Under the pieces are notes generated by a model. That model saw nothing but the letters and a program-made list of their open reading frames with translations. It was not told the origin of the DNA and did not search any database. From contig NZ_KE384211.1 in assembly GCF_000424585.1 (NCBI RefSeq), positions 1-64,000 on the forward strand: a stretch of DNA of 64,000 nucleotides. The letters run 5' to 3'. The position numbers and the translations under genes were made by a program. This document shows positions 16,455 to 26,291 of this stretch, one piece after another. Position 1 is the stretch's first letter. Every line of letters starts with the position of its first letter. This stretch comes from Butyrivibrio sp. MC2013. Lineage in GTDB: Bacteria > Bacillota > Clostridia > Lachnospirales > Lachnospiraceae.

Positions 16455-16817
16455 ATGAAAGCTTCTACAATGAACACTCATATGGGAAATATATCCATTG
16501 ATTCTGAGGTTATTGCCCAGTACGCAGGAACAGTTGCCATGGAATGCTTTGGCATCGTGGGTATGGCCAATGTCAGCATCAGAGACGGCCTTGTTAATCT
16601 GCTCCATAAGGACAATATGACCAAGGGTATCAATGTTGAAGTCAGCCAGAGCGGTAAGCTGATCCTCAACTTCCACGTGATCGTATCCTACGGCGTAAGT
16701 ATTTCCGCTGTTGCAGATAATCTTATCGACAGTGTTAAGTACAAGGTCGAGGAGTTTACCGGACTTGAGATCGAGAAGATCAACATCTTTGTTGAAGGCG
16801 TCCGCGTGATTGACTGA
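16455..16817 (+). CDS. Asp23/Gls24 family envelope stress protein
   Basis: A 120-residue Asp23/Gls24 (YloU-like) protein. The family core is seen in GNISIDSEVIAQYAGTVAME and the C-terminal VEEFTGLEIEKINIFVEGV. These small proteins act at the membrane or in the cytoplasm in envelope homeostasis. The neighbouring fakA-like gene follows after 18 bases, the classical yloU-yloV order. AGGAGG-type ribosome site. Confidence 0.92.
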   Translation: MKASTMNTHMGNISIDSEVIAQYAGTVAMECFGIVGMANVSIRDGLVNLLHKDNMTKGINVEVSQSGKLILNFHVIVSYGVSISAVADNLIDSVKYKVEEFTGLEIEKINIFVEGVRVID

Positions 16818-16835
16818 ATTTAGGAGGTTTTTGTT

Positions 16836-18671
16836 TTGAGTACAGTATCTATAGATGCCCTCAAGGTTGCCAGAATGTTCCTTCAGGGATCACAGAATCT
16901 TGAGAGCAAGAAGGACTGGATCAATCAGCTGAACGTATTCCCTGTTCCTGATGGAGATACCGGTACCAATATGACTATGACCATTATGTCTGCCGCAGGA
17001 GAGGTCTCCAAATGCGATCAGACAGATATGGCAGCTGTATGTAAAGCCATTTCATCAGGTTCCTTAAGGGGAGCCAGAGGTAATTCCGGCGTTATCCTGT
17101 CCCAGCTTCTCCGTGGATTTACCAAGGTAGCAGCAGAGCATGATACACTTGATGTCCAGATCCTTGCGGACGCATTTGACAAGTCTGTAGAGACAGCTTA
17201 CAAGGCTGTTATGAAGCCCAAGGAAGGAACTATTCTCACTGTTGCGAAGGGAGCCTGTGATAAGGCCAGAGAGCTGGCTTCTGCCGGTGAGACTGATCTT
17301 GAAGTATTTGCTCAGAAGGTGCTGGAGTATGCAGAGGAAGTACTGGCTGCCACTCCTGATATGCTTCCTGTTCTTAAGCAGGCCGGCGTAGTTGATTCAG
17401 GCGGACAGGGTCTGGTAGAGGTCCTTAGAGGTGCCTGTGACTGCATCAACGGAAGAGAGCTGGTGATCACTGCTCCCGCCGCAGATGTTGCTCCCAAAGC
17501 TCCTGCCAAGATGGTAGAGAAGTCTGCACCTACAGAGATCAAGTTTGGTTATTGTACAGAGTTTGTCATCCTCTTAAAGCATGAGCTTAACAGCAAGCAG
17601 GAATCTGATTTCAGGACATTCCTGGGAGATATAGGTGATTCTATAGTCATGGTAGCAGATGATGAGATCTGCAAGATCCATGTACACACCAATGATCCCG
17701 GACTTGCTATACAGAAGGCTCTTATGCTGGGCCAGCTGTCCAATATGAAGGTGGACAACATGCGCATGGAGCACAGAGAGAAGCTCTTCCATATGAACAA
17801 GGACGGCAAGGCTGATGAGATCGATCAGGAGATCTCAGGCATGGCTGAGAGGACTATCCCTCAGACTGCTGAGAATGAATGGCCTGACGGCAATATCTCT
17901 CTTTCCGGCAAACATGTGGAGGCAGTTCTTAATGATGCTGCCAAGTGGGAAGATGACAAGGGCGAAGCTTTTGGAAGTCTTGAAGCTGCACAAGAGCCTG
18001 TAGAGGATGCCAAGGATTTTGGTATTGTGACAGTATGCGCAGGTGACGGCCTTGCTGAGATATTCAGAGGACTGGGTGCTGACTATGTCATATCAGGCGG
18101 TCAGACCATGAATCCCAGTACTGATGATATTCTCAGTGCTATTGAGAAGGTCAATGCCAGGACTGTGTTCGTATTCCCCAATAACAAGAATATTATCATG
18201 GCTGCCAACCAGGCAAGGGACCTGACAGAAGACAAGACTGTAATAGTGATTCCCACAAAGACAGTACCTCAGGGTATCACAGCTGCCATCAACTTCATTC
18301 CCGATATGTCTGCTGAGGAAAATGAGGAAGTGATGCTGGATGCCATATCCGGTGTACGTACCGGCGAAGTGACCTATGCCGTCAGAGATACCATGATCGA
18401 TGACAGAGAGATCCACTCCGGTGATTATATGGGTATCGGTGATGATGGTATTGCTGCAGTAGGTACAGACATTCAGGATGTTACCTTTGAGATGCTGGAA
18501 TCTATGGTTTCAGCTGAGACTGAGCTTATAAGTGTATATTACGGCTCTGACGTGGATGAAGTTGAGGCTGCAAGGCTTCGTGACAGGATAGAAGAGAAGT
18601 TTACTTCCTGTGATATCGAGCTTCAGTGCGGCGGACAGCCTGTATATTATTACATTGTATCTGCTGAATAA
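16836..18671 (+). CDS. fakA: DAK2 domain protein, fatty acid kinase catalytic subunit (FakA/YloV)
   Basis: A 611-residue DAK2 protein. In Gram-positives FakA phosphorylates fatty acids held by a FakB (DegV-type) protein. The N-terminal DhaL/DAK2 nucleotide domain has FPVPDGDTGTNM (Mg/ATP-binding Asp residues) and SLRGARGNSGVILSQ. The middle and C-terminal parts (from about residue 235, KFGYCTEFVI, then VTVCAGDGLAEIF) match the family. It starts at TTG 16836 with AGGAGG eight bases upstream. A DegV protein is encoded about 5 kb downstream and is a plausible FakB. Confidence 0.9.
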   Translation: MSTVSIDALKVARMFLQGSQNLESKKDWINQLNVFPVPDGDTGTNMTMTIMSAAGEVSKCDQTDMAAVCKAISSGSLRGARGNSGVILSQLLRGFTKVAAEHDTLDVQILADAFDKSVETAYKAVMKPKEGTILTVAKGACDKARELASAGETDLEVFAQKVLEYAEEVLAATPDMLPVLKQAGVVDSGGQGLVEVLRGACDCINGRELVITAPAADVAPKAPAKMVEKSAPTEIKFGYCTEFVILLKHELNSKQESDFRTFLGDIGDSIVMVADDEICKIHVHTNDPGLAIQKALMLGQLSNMKVDNMRMEHREKLFHMNKDGKADEIDQEISGMAERTIPQTAENEWPDGNISLSGKHVEAVLNDAAKWEDDKGEAFGSLEAAQEPVEDAKDFGIVTVCAGDGLAEIFRGLGADYVISGGQTMNPSTDDILSAIEKVNARTVFVFPNNKNIIMAANQARDLTEDKTVIVIPTKTVPQGITAAINFIPDMSAEENEEVMLDAISGVRTGEVTYAVRDTMIDDREIHSGDYMGIGDDGIAAVGTDIQDVTFEMLESMVSAETELISVYYGSDVDEVEAARLRDRIEEKFTSCDIELQCGGQPVYYYIVSAE

Positions 18672-18684
18672 GTTTTAATATTAT

Positions 18685-18726
18685 ACCCCCGTTCAGGTTC
18701 ATTCCTTAACGGGGGTTTACTTTTTA
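18685..18726. terminator. Terminator between convergent genes
   Basis: ACCCCCGTT (18685-18693) pairs perfectly with AACGGGGGT (18708-18716), and a T-rich tract follows on the plus strand. It lies between the fakA stop and the end of the convergent GGDEF gene. Confidence 0.8.
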
Positions 18727-18758
18727 TATATTTATTTGAAATTATAATGGGCTTTTTA

Positions 18759-21023
18759 CTATTTTCTGAATCCGCTTCCTTTTTGTTTATGGATATTCTT
18801 TTTCTCCAGGTACATGGATTTATCTGCTTCTTCCAGCATATCATCCAGGACCTTGGGATATCCTCCTTTGACAAAGCAGCTTCCTATGGAAACTGATACA
18901 AGATAGGGCTTATCGGACATGTCATTAAGCTCATCAAAAGCTTTTCTCATTGAAAGGATCGCGTTGTCAGCAGCTTCTTTATCTGAGCATCTAAAGAGAC
19001 ATGCAAATTCATCGCCGCCGATCCTGGCAGCATAGCCTTTATCTTCAGCTTCTTTTGTAATGATCTCACCTACACATCTGATGGCGTGATCACCTTCTTC
19101 ATGGCCAAATTCGTCATTGATCTCCTTGAGCCAGTTCAGATCAAGGTATAGCAGGAGCAGATGAGAGGCCATGCCCTTTTCTTCCTCTGCAAAAAGTTCG
19201 TAAGCTGCATCTGTAAAGCCTCTTCTGTTGAGTATTCCTGTGAGAGGATCGATCCTGGACAATTTATCAAGCTTGTCCGAAGTGACTTCATTGAGATGCA
19301 GGAGTGATATCATTCGTGCCGCGCAGCCGGCCTGGCCTGCAAGGAAGTCTCCATTGATATAGAGATCCTCGGTCATGTTGCAGATCAGGAAACCGTAGTA
19401 TTCATTACCATAGAAGATAGGGAACATGACATATTGGTTCTTTTCGCCATTGCTGAGCTTTTTGAAGATTTCCTCCATGGTCATTTCCTGTTTTTTGGGA
19501 GAGCTGACTCTGCCGTCCCTGAGAATGGCCTTTAGCAGCAGCTTGTCAGGCAGTTCATATTCATCTCTGAAATCATGTATGAACATACGGGGCGTAAGAC
19601 ACAGCGCAGCCTTGTCAATACCAAGCCAGCCCAGGTCAGACAGGATGGCTGAGTAGCTCTTGTCATTTCCTGTTGTAAAGCTCATGGTGCGGCGGCAGAA
19701 GAGTCTCATTTCCTGCTCGTTGAGCATCTTTTCTCTGGTCAATCGTCCGTTTTCTTCATTGAGGGCTTTTACCATCTTTTTGAATACCAGACTAAAGACA
19801 GAATAGAGCCTGCTCAGAGAATCCTCGCTTTGATACTTGTGCCTGAGCTGCTGTTCAAGCTTGGTCAGATAGTTGATAGTGGAGCTTATATCCAGAAATG
19901 CGGTAGCTCCGGCCTTTTCTGTTGCGTCTGACAAGAGGTTTGATATATTAAAGAGCTGCTCATTAAAATCTTTTTCAGAATTTGAGGCAACTGCATTTTC
20001 AATGATGACAGGTATGGCATCATAGAGCTGCTTGTTTCTAAGGTACTCCTCGGTTTTGATAGAATGGCTGTTCCTAAGGAGGCTGCTGTTCATTGAATCT
20101 GAGGCGTAGTTAAGGTCGCTGACAATCTTGTTTGAGCCCTTACCAAAGGAATCTCTGATAATAAGAGGACAGGGGATCCTGAAATCTATGCGGTCAGAGA
20201 GAGGTGCATCACTGCATATCTTCTGCAGGAGAGATACGCACTCCATTCCAATACGCTGGGCATCAGCATGTATGGTGGAGAGGGAAGGAGAAGCATTTGC
20301 AGCGCCGCTCACATCATCAAAACCAAGGATATAAATATCTTTGCCGGGAGTCAGACCTCTGTAATACATCTCTTCATATACTGCAAGAGCTGTGTCGTCA
20401 TTGGCACAGAATATTGCTTCCACGCCGGGGTTCTGATCCAAGATCATGGCTGTGCTCTTATCTTTATGTCTGGGAAGGAGGCAGCGGACGATCTGATCCT
20501 TTGTCACTTCCAGATCATGGGATTCCATAAAGGCGCAAAAGGCCATTTCTCTTTCCAGCATATCAGTATTCTCTGAGCTTCCTGCCAGGCAGGCGAATTT
20601 TCTAACACCCAACTTGTCATAGAGAAATTCCAGGCCTTCGTGCACACCCCTTGTGTTATCGTAATTTACGCTGTAATAGCCCTCCATATGCATACCGCAT
20701 AATACAATGGGATAGTCCTTGAAGCCTTCAATAAAAGCTCTGAGCTTTTTTCTGGAGGTATAGTTGCCTATGGAACCGGCTGTGCAGATAAAGGCATCCA
20801 CTCCGGCTTTTTTGGCTTCGTCAAAGAGTACCTGGTACTGATATTCAAAAGAAGATTCCTTTTGCAGGATATCATCCCTTACATCCAGGTATTTGCCGGG
20901 GAAAATGATGACATTGATACCTTCCATAAGGGCTCTGTCAACTGCGCCTCTGCATATCTGGCCTGAGTATTCTTCTGTTATACCGCTTGATAATATGCCT
21001 ATAGTACGTATCTTCTTGTTCAT
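18759..21023 (-). CDS. LacI-type sugar-binding sensor fused to a GGDEF diguanylate cyclase
   Basis: A 754-residue cytoplasmic signalling protein. Residues 1-290 form a periplasmic-binding-protein-like sensor domain of the LacI/GalR regulator type (IFCANDDTALAVYEEM, then DIYILGFDDVSGAANASPSLSTIHAD), without the DNA-binding helix-turn-helix and without a signal peptide. A helical/GAF-like middle follows (about 300-590). The GGDEF domain spans about 605-745 (DPLTGILNRRGF; GGDEF intact at 669-673). The usual RxxD inhibitory site ahead of it is absent (EDKG at that position). A cyclic di-GMP response to a cytoplasmic small molecule, probably a sugar, is inferred. It is the only large minus-strand gene, inserted between fakA and recG. 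Confidence 0.85.
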   Translation of the reverse strand: MNKKIRTIGILSSGITEEYSGQICRGAVDRALMEGINVIIFPGKYLDVRDDILQKESSFEYQYQVLFDEAKKAGVDAFICTAGSIGNYTSRKKLRAFIEGFKDYPIVLCGMHMEGYYSVNYDNTRGVHEGLEFLYDKLGVRKFACLAGSSENTDMLEREMAFCAFMESHDLEVTKDQIVRCLLPRHKDKSTAMILDQNPGVEAIFCANDDTALAVYEEMYYRGLTPGKDIYILGFDDVSGAANASPSLSTIHADAQRIGMECVSLLQKICSDAPLSDRIDFRIPCPLIIRDSFGKGSNKIVSDLNYASDSMNSSLLRNSHSIKTEEYLRNKQLYDAIPVIIENAVASNSEKDFNEQLFNISNLLSDATEKAGATAFLDISSTINYLTKLEQQLRHKYQSEDSLSRLYSVFSLVFKKMVKALNEENGRLTREKMLNEQEMRLFCRRTMSFTTGNDKSYSAILSDLGWLGIDKAALCLTPRMFIHDFRDEYELPDKLLLKAILRDGRVSSPKKQEMTMEEIFKKLSNGEKNQYVMFPIFYGNEYYGFLICNMTEDLYINGDFLAGQAGCAARMISLLHLNEVTSDKLDKLSRIDPLTGILNRRGFTDAAYELFAEEEKGMASHLLLLYLDLNWLKEINDEFGHEEGDHAIRCVGEIITKEAEDKGYAARIGGDEFACLFRCSDKEAADNAILSMRKAFDELNDMSDKPYLVSVSIGSCFVKGGYPKVLDDMLEEADKSMYLEKKNIHKQKGSGFRK

Positions 21024-21184
21024 AATGATCCCATATATGCTCGAAATAAATTATGTGTATACTTAATCAATTGGATAATAAGCATCAATATTAAATATAT
21101 ACTAAAAACAAATATTATTATATATCAAAATATACAGCATCTGTATGTACTATCGGCATTTTGAGCCTTATCCTTTAATTTGCT

Positions 21185-21213
21185 TTGAACATGTGGGCAA
21201 AATCTCATACAAT
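21185..21213 (+). promoter_or_regulatory. Sigma-A-type promoter of recG
   Basis: TTGAAC (21185-21190) and TACAAT (21208-21213) are separated by 17 bases. This lies just upstream of the recG ribosome site, in the divergent space between recG and the GGDEF gene. Confidence 0.65.
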
Positions 21214-21230
21214 GTTGTGGGGAGGATCAT

Positions 21231-23288
21231 ATGAACGAGGACTTTCTGTTTGAAGCCATTGATTCCATCAAGGGCATTGGAGATAAAACCAAAGCGGCAT
21301 TTAATAAGGCCGGTATCTATTATATCAAAGACCTTTTGGCCTATTATCCCAGAAATTATGATACTTTCGAGGAAATTTTGCCTTCATCTGCGGCCAAGGC
21401 AGGTAATGTTTCGGCTTTCAGGCTCAGGATCAGTTCGGAGATCACTGTCAGGCATGTGAAGAATATGAGCATACTGACCTTTGAAGGAGCTGATAATGAG
21501 GGCGTGCTTAACATTACCTTTTTTAACCAGCCTTATCTGAAATCCAGTCTTAAAAGGGGAGGCTGGTATATCTTCAGGGGCCTTGTTAAGACAAAAGGAA
21601 GAAAGCTCGTCCTGCAGCAGCCTTCCATATACAAGCAAGAGGACTATGCTGCCCTTGAAGGTACCATGCAGCCTATATACCCATTGGTAAGCGGTCTCAC
21701 CAATAATATGGTCAAGAAGGCCATGAAGATCGCTATAGAATATGTGTCTTATATGAAGGATACTCTGCCTGCAGAGCTAAAGCAAAGACATGAGCTTATG
21801 GAATACAGCGCAGCTCTTAAGGATATACATTTTCCCAAAAACAGAGACTCTTTTGACATGGCCAGAAAACGCCTTGCTTATGATGAATATCTGTTATTTA
21901 TATTAAAATTAAAGCTCTTAAAGCTCTCAGGTAGCCCGGCGCTGCCAAAGGCGGTGATCAGACCGTCAGAGATCACAGACAGGCTGTCTGACAGCCTTCC
22001 CTATAAACTGACCACGGCCCAGAAAAGAGTCCTGTCAGAGATCAGAAGGGACATGTCTTCAGGTAGAGTCATGAACAGGCTGATCCAGGGAGACGTGGGC
22101 TGCGGCAAGACTATCCTGGCATTTATGGCCATGCTCGATACTGTATCCATGGGCCTTCAGGCGGCTCTCATGGCTCCTACAGAGGTGCTGGCAAGGCAGC
22201 ATTATGAAGATATGCTGGAGATGACTAAAAAGTATGACCTGCCCTTTAAGCCTGTCTTTTTGGCCGGCAGTGTGACAGCTGCACAAAAGAAAAAGATCAG
22301 AAAGAGCATCATATCCGGTGAAGTCAATGTGATAATAGGGACCAATGCTCTGATACAGGATGCGGTGGAATACAAGGACCTGGCTCTTGTGATCACGGAT
22401 GAGCAGCACCGCTTTGGCGTCAGGCAAAGGGAGAGATTTGCAGACAAGGGAGAGAAATGCCATGTCCTTGCTATGAGTGCTACGCCCATACCCAGGACTC
22501 TGGCTATTATCCTCTATGGTGACCTGGACGTATCCGTGGTTGATGAGAAGCCCGGGGAGAGGCTCCCTGTCAAGAACTGCGTAGTAGATACTTCCTACAG
22601 GCCTACGGCCTATAATTTTATAAAAAAGCAGGTAGCTCTGGGCAGGCAGGTATACGTCATCTGTCCCATGATAGAAGAGGGAGAGATGAATGATGTGGAG
22701 AATGTCACAGATTATACTGCTAAGCTCTCGCAAATTCTTCCTGACCTCAAGATAGCCATGCTAAACGGCAAGATGAAGGCTGCCGAGAAGGACAGGATCA
22801 TGGAAGACTTTGCCCTTCATAATATTGACGTACTGGTATCAACGACAGTTATAGAAGTGGGCGTCAATGTGCCCAATGCCACTGTGATGATGATTGAGAA
22901 TGCCCAGCACTTTGGTCTGGCCCAGCTCCATCAGTTAAGGGGCAGGGTAGGAAGAGGGAGCGAGCAGAGCTACTGCATATTTATCAACAGTTCTGAAGGG
23001 GAAGAAGCCGCCAAAAGGCTGGATATACTGGCAAAGTCCAATGACGGCTTTGTGATAGCGGAGGAAGACCTAAAGCAAAGAGGTCCCGGAGAGCTCTTTG
23101 GCATCAGGCAAAGCGGAGAGCTCTCTTTTAAAGCAGGTGATATATATGCTGATTCTGATCTTATCAGGCAGGCTGCTGCAGATGCCGCTAAGATACTGGA
23201 GTCTGATCCCGATCTGAGCAATAAAGAGCACAGCCTTATGAGGAAGGAAGTATATCTGCCCGTTATGGAAAGAGATGTGACCTTATGA
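21231..23288 (+). CDS. recG: ATP-dependent DNA helicase RecG
   Basis: A 685-residue RecG, which remodels stalled forks and branched DNA. The wedge/OB-fold N-terminal part (FEAIDSIKGIGDKTKAAF) is followed by helicase motifs: QGDVGCGKT (Walker A), TDEQHRFG (DEQH box), MSATPIPRTL, and the C-terminal VVVStt-type VLVSTTVIEVGVNVP, then HQLRGRVGRG. Length is typical. Strong GGGGAGG ribosome site. Confidence 0.97.
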   Translation: MNEDFLFEAIDSIKGIGDKTKAAFNKAGIYYIKDLLAYYPRNYDTFEEILPSSAAKAGNVSAFRLRISSEITVRHVKNMSILTFEGADNEGVLNITFFNQPYLKSSLKRGGWYIFRGLVKTKGRKLVLQQPSIYKQEDYAALEGTMQPIYPLVSGLTNNMVKKAMKIAIEYVSYMKDTLPAELKQRHELMEYSAALKDIHFPKNRDSFDMARKRLAYDEYLLFILKLKLLKLSGSPALPKAVIRPSEITDRLSDSLPYKLTTAQKRVLSEIRRDMSSGRVMNRLIQGDVGCGKTILAFMAMLDTVSMGLQAALMAPTEVLARQHYEDMLEMTKKYDLPFKPVFLAGSVTAAQKKKIRKSIISGEVNVIIGTNALIQDAVEYKDLALVITDEQHRFGVRQRERFADKGEKCHVLAMSATPIPRTLAIILYGDLDVSVVDEKPGERLPVKNCVVDTSYRPTAYNFIKKQVALGRQVYVICPMIEEGEMNDVENVTDYTAKLSQILPDLKIAMLNGKMKAAEKDRIMEDFALHNIDVLVSTTVIEVGVNVPNATVMMIENAQHFGLAQLHQLRGRVGRGSEQSYCIFINSSEGEEAAKRLDILAKSNDGFVIAEEDLKQRGPGELFGIRQSGELSFKAGDIYADSDLIRQAAADAAKILESDPDLSNKEHSLMRKEVYLPVMERDVTL

Positions 23289-23307
23289 CTATAAATCCTT
23301 CCATAAT

Positions 23308-23336
23308 TTGACAGTTACTGGCTTTGCGGGTAAGAT
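23308..23336 (+). promoter_or_regulatory. Promoter of the degV-type gene
   Basis: A perfect TTGACA (23308-23313) and TAAGAT (23331-23336), separated by 17 bases, lie between recG and the DegV gene. Confidence 0.6.
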
Positions 23337-23376
23337 AATTAAGTTGATAATATAGACGGAAAAGGAAAGGACACTT

Positions 23377-24240
23377 ATGGCTAAGATTGCAGTTGTAACA
23401 GATTCCAACAGCGGGATCACACAGGCAAAGTCCAAAGAACTGGGTATTGAAGTCATTCCCATGCCCTTTAGTATAGCTGGCGTGGATTATTTTGAAGATA
23501 TAAATCTTACACAGGAAGAGTTTTACCAAAAGCTTAATGATGATGAGGAAATCCTTACATCCCAGCCTTCACCTGAAGTGCTAATGAAGACCTGGGACAA
23601 GATCCTTGAAGATCATGATGAGATAGTATATATACCTATGAGCAGCGGTCTGTCATCCTCATGTCAGAGTGCCAGCATTTTTGCAGAGGATTATGACGGC
23701 AAAGTACAGGTTGTTGATAACCAGAGGATATCCGTTACTCAGAAATCTTCATGTCTGGATGCCTTGAAACTGGCAGCTGAGGGTAAGAGCGCGGTAGAGA
23801 TCAAGGAGATACTGCTTGCTGATAAGTTTAATTCCAGCATCTATATTATGCTGGATACTCTTCATTACCTGAAGAAGGGCGGCAGGATCACACCTGCAGC
23901 TGCTGCACTGGGTACACTTCTCAGGCTTAAGCCTGTTCTTCAGATCCAGGGAGAGAAGCTGGATGCCTTTGCCAAGGCCCGTACCTCTTCTCAGGGCGAG
24001 AAGATCATGCTGGGTGCCATTAGAGATGATGCCATGAAGCGCTTTGGCGGGCTGGATCCTGATAATGTGAGGATATCTGCGGCTTATACTCAGGACAAGG
24101 AGAGAGCTGAGCATTGGAAGCAGGCCATAGAGGAGGCTTTCCCCGGTTTTGAAGTTGATATGGATCCCTTGTCACTGTCTGTATCCTGTCATATAGGCCC
24201 CGGAGCTCTTGCTGTTACAGTTACCAAAATACTTAAATGA
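23377..24240 (+). CDS. DegV family fatty-acid-binding protein (possible FakB)
   Basis: A 287-residue DegV protein. The fatty-acid-binding features are visible: VTDSNSGITQAKSKELGI at the start, the MSSGLSSSCQSA loop, and the second lobe with LHYLKKGGRITPAAAALG. Family members (FakB) present a fatty acid to FakA for phosphorylation. A fakA gene lies upstream in this window. Own promoter and terminator suggest a single-gene unit. Confidence 0.9.
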   Translation: MAKIAVVTDSNSGITQAKSKELGIEVIPMPFSIAGVDYFEDINLTQEEFYQKLNDDEEILTSQPSPEVLMKTWDKILEDHDEIVYIPMSSGLSSSCQSASIFAEDYDGKVQVVDNQRISVTQKSSCLDALKLAAEGKSAVEIKEILLADKFNSSIYIMLDTLHYLKKGGRITPAAAALGTLLRLKPVLQIQGEKLDAFAKARTSSQGEKIMLGAIRDDAMKRFGGLDPDNVRISAAYTQDKERAEHWKQAIEEAFPGFEVDMDPLSLSVSCHIGPGALAVTVTKILK

Positions 24241-24250
24241 TAATTAATAG

Positions 24251-24287
24251 ACCTGCAGATATTTTTTGTGCTGCAGGTTCTTTCTTA
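24251..24287 (+). terminator. Terminator after the degV-type gene
   Basis: ACCTGCAG (24251-24258) pairs with CTGCAGGT (24271-24278), followed by TTCTTTCTT. The T-run is interrupted, so strength is uncertain. Confidence 0.6.
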
Positions 24288-24327
24288 TGAAGTTATACGA
24301 AGATATAAGATCTGTTAGGGGGAAACA

Positions 24328-26256
24328 ATGCCAGATAAGAACGAATACGGCGCAGGCAGTATCACTGTCCTCGAGGGACTTGAAGCAGTCCGTAAAAGAC
24401 CCGGAATGTACATCGGATCCACATCTACAAGGGGTCTGAACCACCTGGTCTATGAAATAGTAGATAATTCCGTGGATGAGCATCTTGCAGGCTACTGCAC
24501 AGAGATACATGTCACTCTCTATGAGGACGGTTCAGCATCTGTAGAGGATAACGGACGAGGTATCCCTGTGGGTCTCCATGCCAAGGGCGTGTCTGCAGAG
24601 CGTGTGGTACTGACCATGCTTCATGCCGGAGGCAAATTTGATAACAGCGCCTACAAGACATCAGGCGGTCTCCACGGCGTAGGCTCCTCTGTAGTAAATG
24701 CTCTTTCATCCTGGATGAAGGTCAGGATCAAAGAGAATGGCTGCATATACGAAGACAGCTACGAAAGAGGTATCCCTACCACAGAGCTCATAGGCGGACT
24801 TCTTCCTGAAGTGGGTAAGACCAGAGAGCATGGTACCTGCATCTCTTTTCTTCCCGATCCCGAGATATTTGAGAAGACCCGTTTCCGCGAAGAGGATATC
24901 AAGAACAGACTTCACGAAACAGCATATCTTAATCCTGATCTCACCATCATCTATGATGACAGGAGAGAGGGCAGTATGGAGCATTTGGAATTCCATGAGC
25001 CTGACGGTATCAGGGGCTTTGTGGATGAGATGAACAAGAATGCCGAGGCTCTCCATGATATCGTATACATCAGCGGTGAGAGCGATAATATCTCTGTAGA
25101 GATCGCTTTCCAGTATGTTAATGATTTCCATGAGGATGTGCTGGGCTTTTGTAATAATATTTATAACTCAGAAGGTGGTACACATATCACCGGCTTTAAG
25201 ACAGTATTTACCTCTATCATCAACTCCTATGCCAGACAGCTGGGTAATCTTAAGGACAAGGATGCCAATTTTACAGGTGCAGATGTGAGAAACGGCATGA
25301 CTGCAGTTATCTCCATCAAGCATCCGGATCCCAGGTTTGAAGGCCAGACCAAGACCAAGCTGGACAACCAGGATGCTTCAAAGGCTGTATCCAAGATAGC
25401 AGGTGACGAGCTTACCAGATTCTTTGACAGGAACCTGGATACTCTTAAGGCTGTCATATCTTCAGCAGAAAAGGCTGCCAAGATCAGACGTACTGAGGAA
25501 AAGACAAAGACCAACCTCCTGTCAAAGCCCAAGTATTCCTTTGACAGCAACGGCAAGCTGGCTAACTGCATCAGCAAGGATGCAAAGATGTGCGAGATCT
25601 TTATCGTAGAGGGTGATTCAGCGGGCGGCAGTGCCAAGATGGCAAGAGATCGTCAGTATCAGGCCATTCTGCCTATCAGAGGTAAGATCCTCAACGTAGA
25701 GAAGGCTTCCATAGACAAGGTCCTGGCTAATGCTGAGATCAAGACTATGATCAATGCCTTTGGCTGCGGCTTCTCGGAAGGTTATGGCAATGACTTTGAT
25801 ATTTCCAAGCTCCGCTATGACAAGATAGTGATCATGGCCGATGCGGACGTGGATGGTGCCCATATAGCAACTCTTCTCCTAACGCTCTTTTATCGCTTTA
25901 TGCCGGAGCTGATCCAGGAGGGACATGTATATATCGCCATGCCTCCTCTTTATAAGGTGGTACCGTCCAAGGGCAAGGAGGAATATCTCTATGATGACAA
26001 GGCTCTGGAGAGATACAGGGCCAGCCACAAGGGATCCTTTACTCTTCAGAGATACAAGGGTCTGGGAGAAATGGACCCGGGACAGCTCTGGGAGACCACT
26101 TTGGATCCCAAGACCCGTATGATGAGGGTTGTAGAGATAGACGATGCCAAGACCGCTTCACATATGACAGAGCTGCTCATGGGCAGTGAAGTACCACCCA
26201 GACGCGCATTTATCCATGATCATGCAGAAGATGCAGAACTGGATTTCCAGGCGTGA
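24328..26256 (+). CDS. Type IIA DNA topoisomerase subunit B (GyrB/ParE type)
   Basis: A 642-residue ATPase subunit of a type IIA topoisomerase. The GHKL ATPase motifs (EIVDNSVDEHLAGY, DNGRGIPVG, TSGGLHGVGSSVVNAL) are followed by the transducer and the Toprim domain (EGDSAGGSA, then IMADADVDGAHI) and the C-terminal LQRYKGLGEM motif. It is not near dnaA, recF or a replication origin, where gyrB normally lies. Together with the downstream A subunit it is probably the second (topoisomerase IV-like) pair of this family; gyrase cannot be ruled out from this subunit alone. Confidence 0.88.
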   Translation: MPDKNEYGAGSITVLEGLEAVRKRPGMYIGSTSTRGLNHLVYEIVDNSVDEHLAGYCTEIHVTLYEDGSASVEDNGRGIPVGLHAKGVSAERVVLTMLHAGGKFDNSAYKTSGGLHGVGSSVVNALSSWMKVRIKENGCIYEDSYERGIPTTELIGGLLPEVGKTREHGTCISFLPDPEIFEKTRFREEDIKNRLHETAYLNPDLTIIYDDRREGSMEHLEFHEPDGIRGFVDEMNKNAEALHDIVYISGESDNISVEIAFQYVNDFHEDVLGFCNNIYNSEGGTHITGFKTVFTSIINSYARQLGNLKDKDANFTGADVRNGMTAVISIKHPDPRFEGQTKTKLDNQDASKAVSKIAGDELTRFFDRNLDTLKAVISSAEKAAKIRRTEEKTKTNLLSKPKYSFDSNGKLANCISKDAKMCEIFIVEGDSAGGSAKMARDRQYQAILPIRGKILNVEKASIDKVLANAEIKTMINAFGCGFSEGYGNDFDISKLRYDKIVIMADADVDGAHIATLLLTLFYRFMPELIQEGHVYIAMPPLYKVVPSKGKEEYLYDDKALERYRASHKGSFTLQRYKGLGEMDPGQLWETTLDPKTRMMRVVEIDDAKTASHMTELLMGSEVPPRRAFIHDHAEDAELDFQA

Positions 26257-26291
26257 TAAGAAGGATTTGATCGGGGGAAGAGAGATTAGTT

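Noticed and set aside
22059-22733. 224-codon antisense frame inside recG
   Set aside because: Overlaps conserved RecG helicase motifs on the other strand; no promoter or ribosome site is seen.
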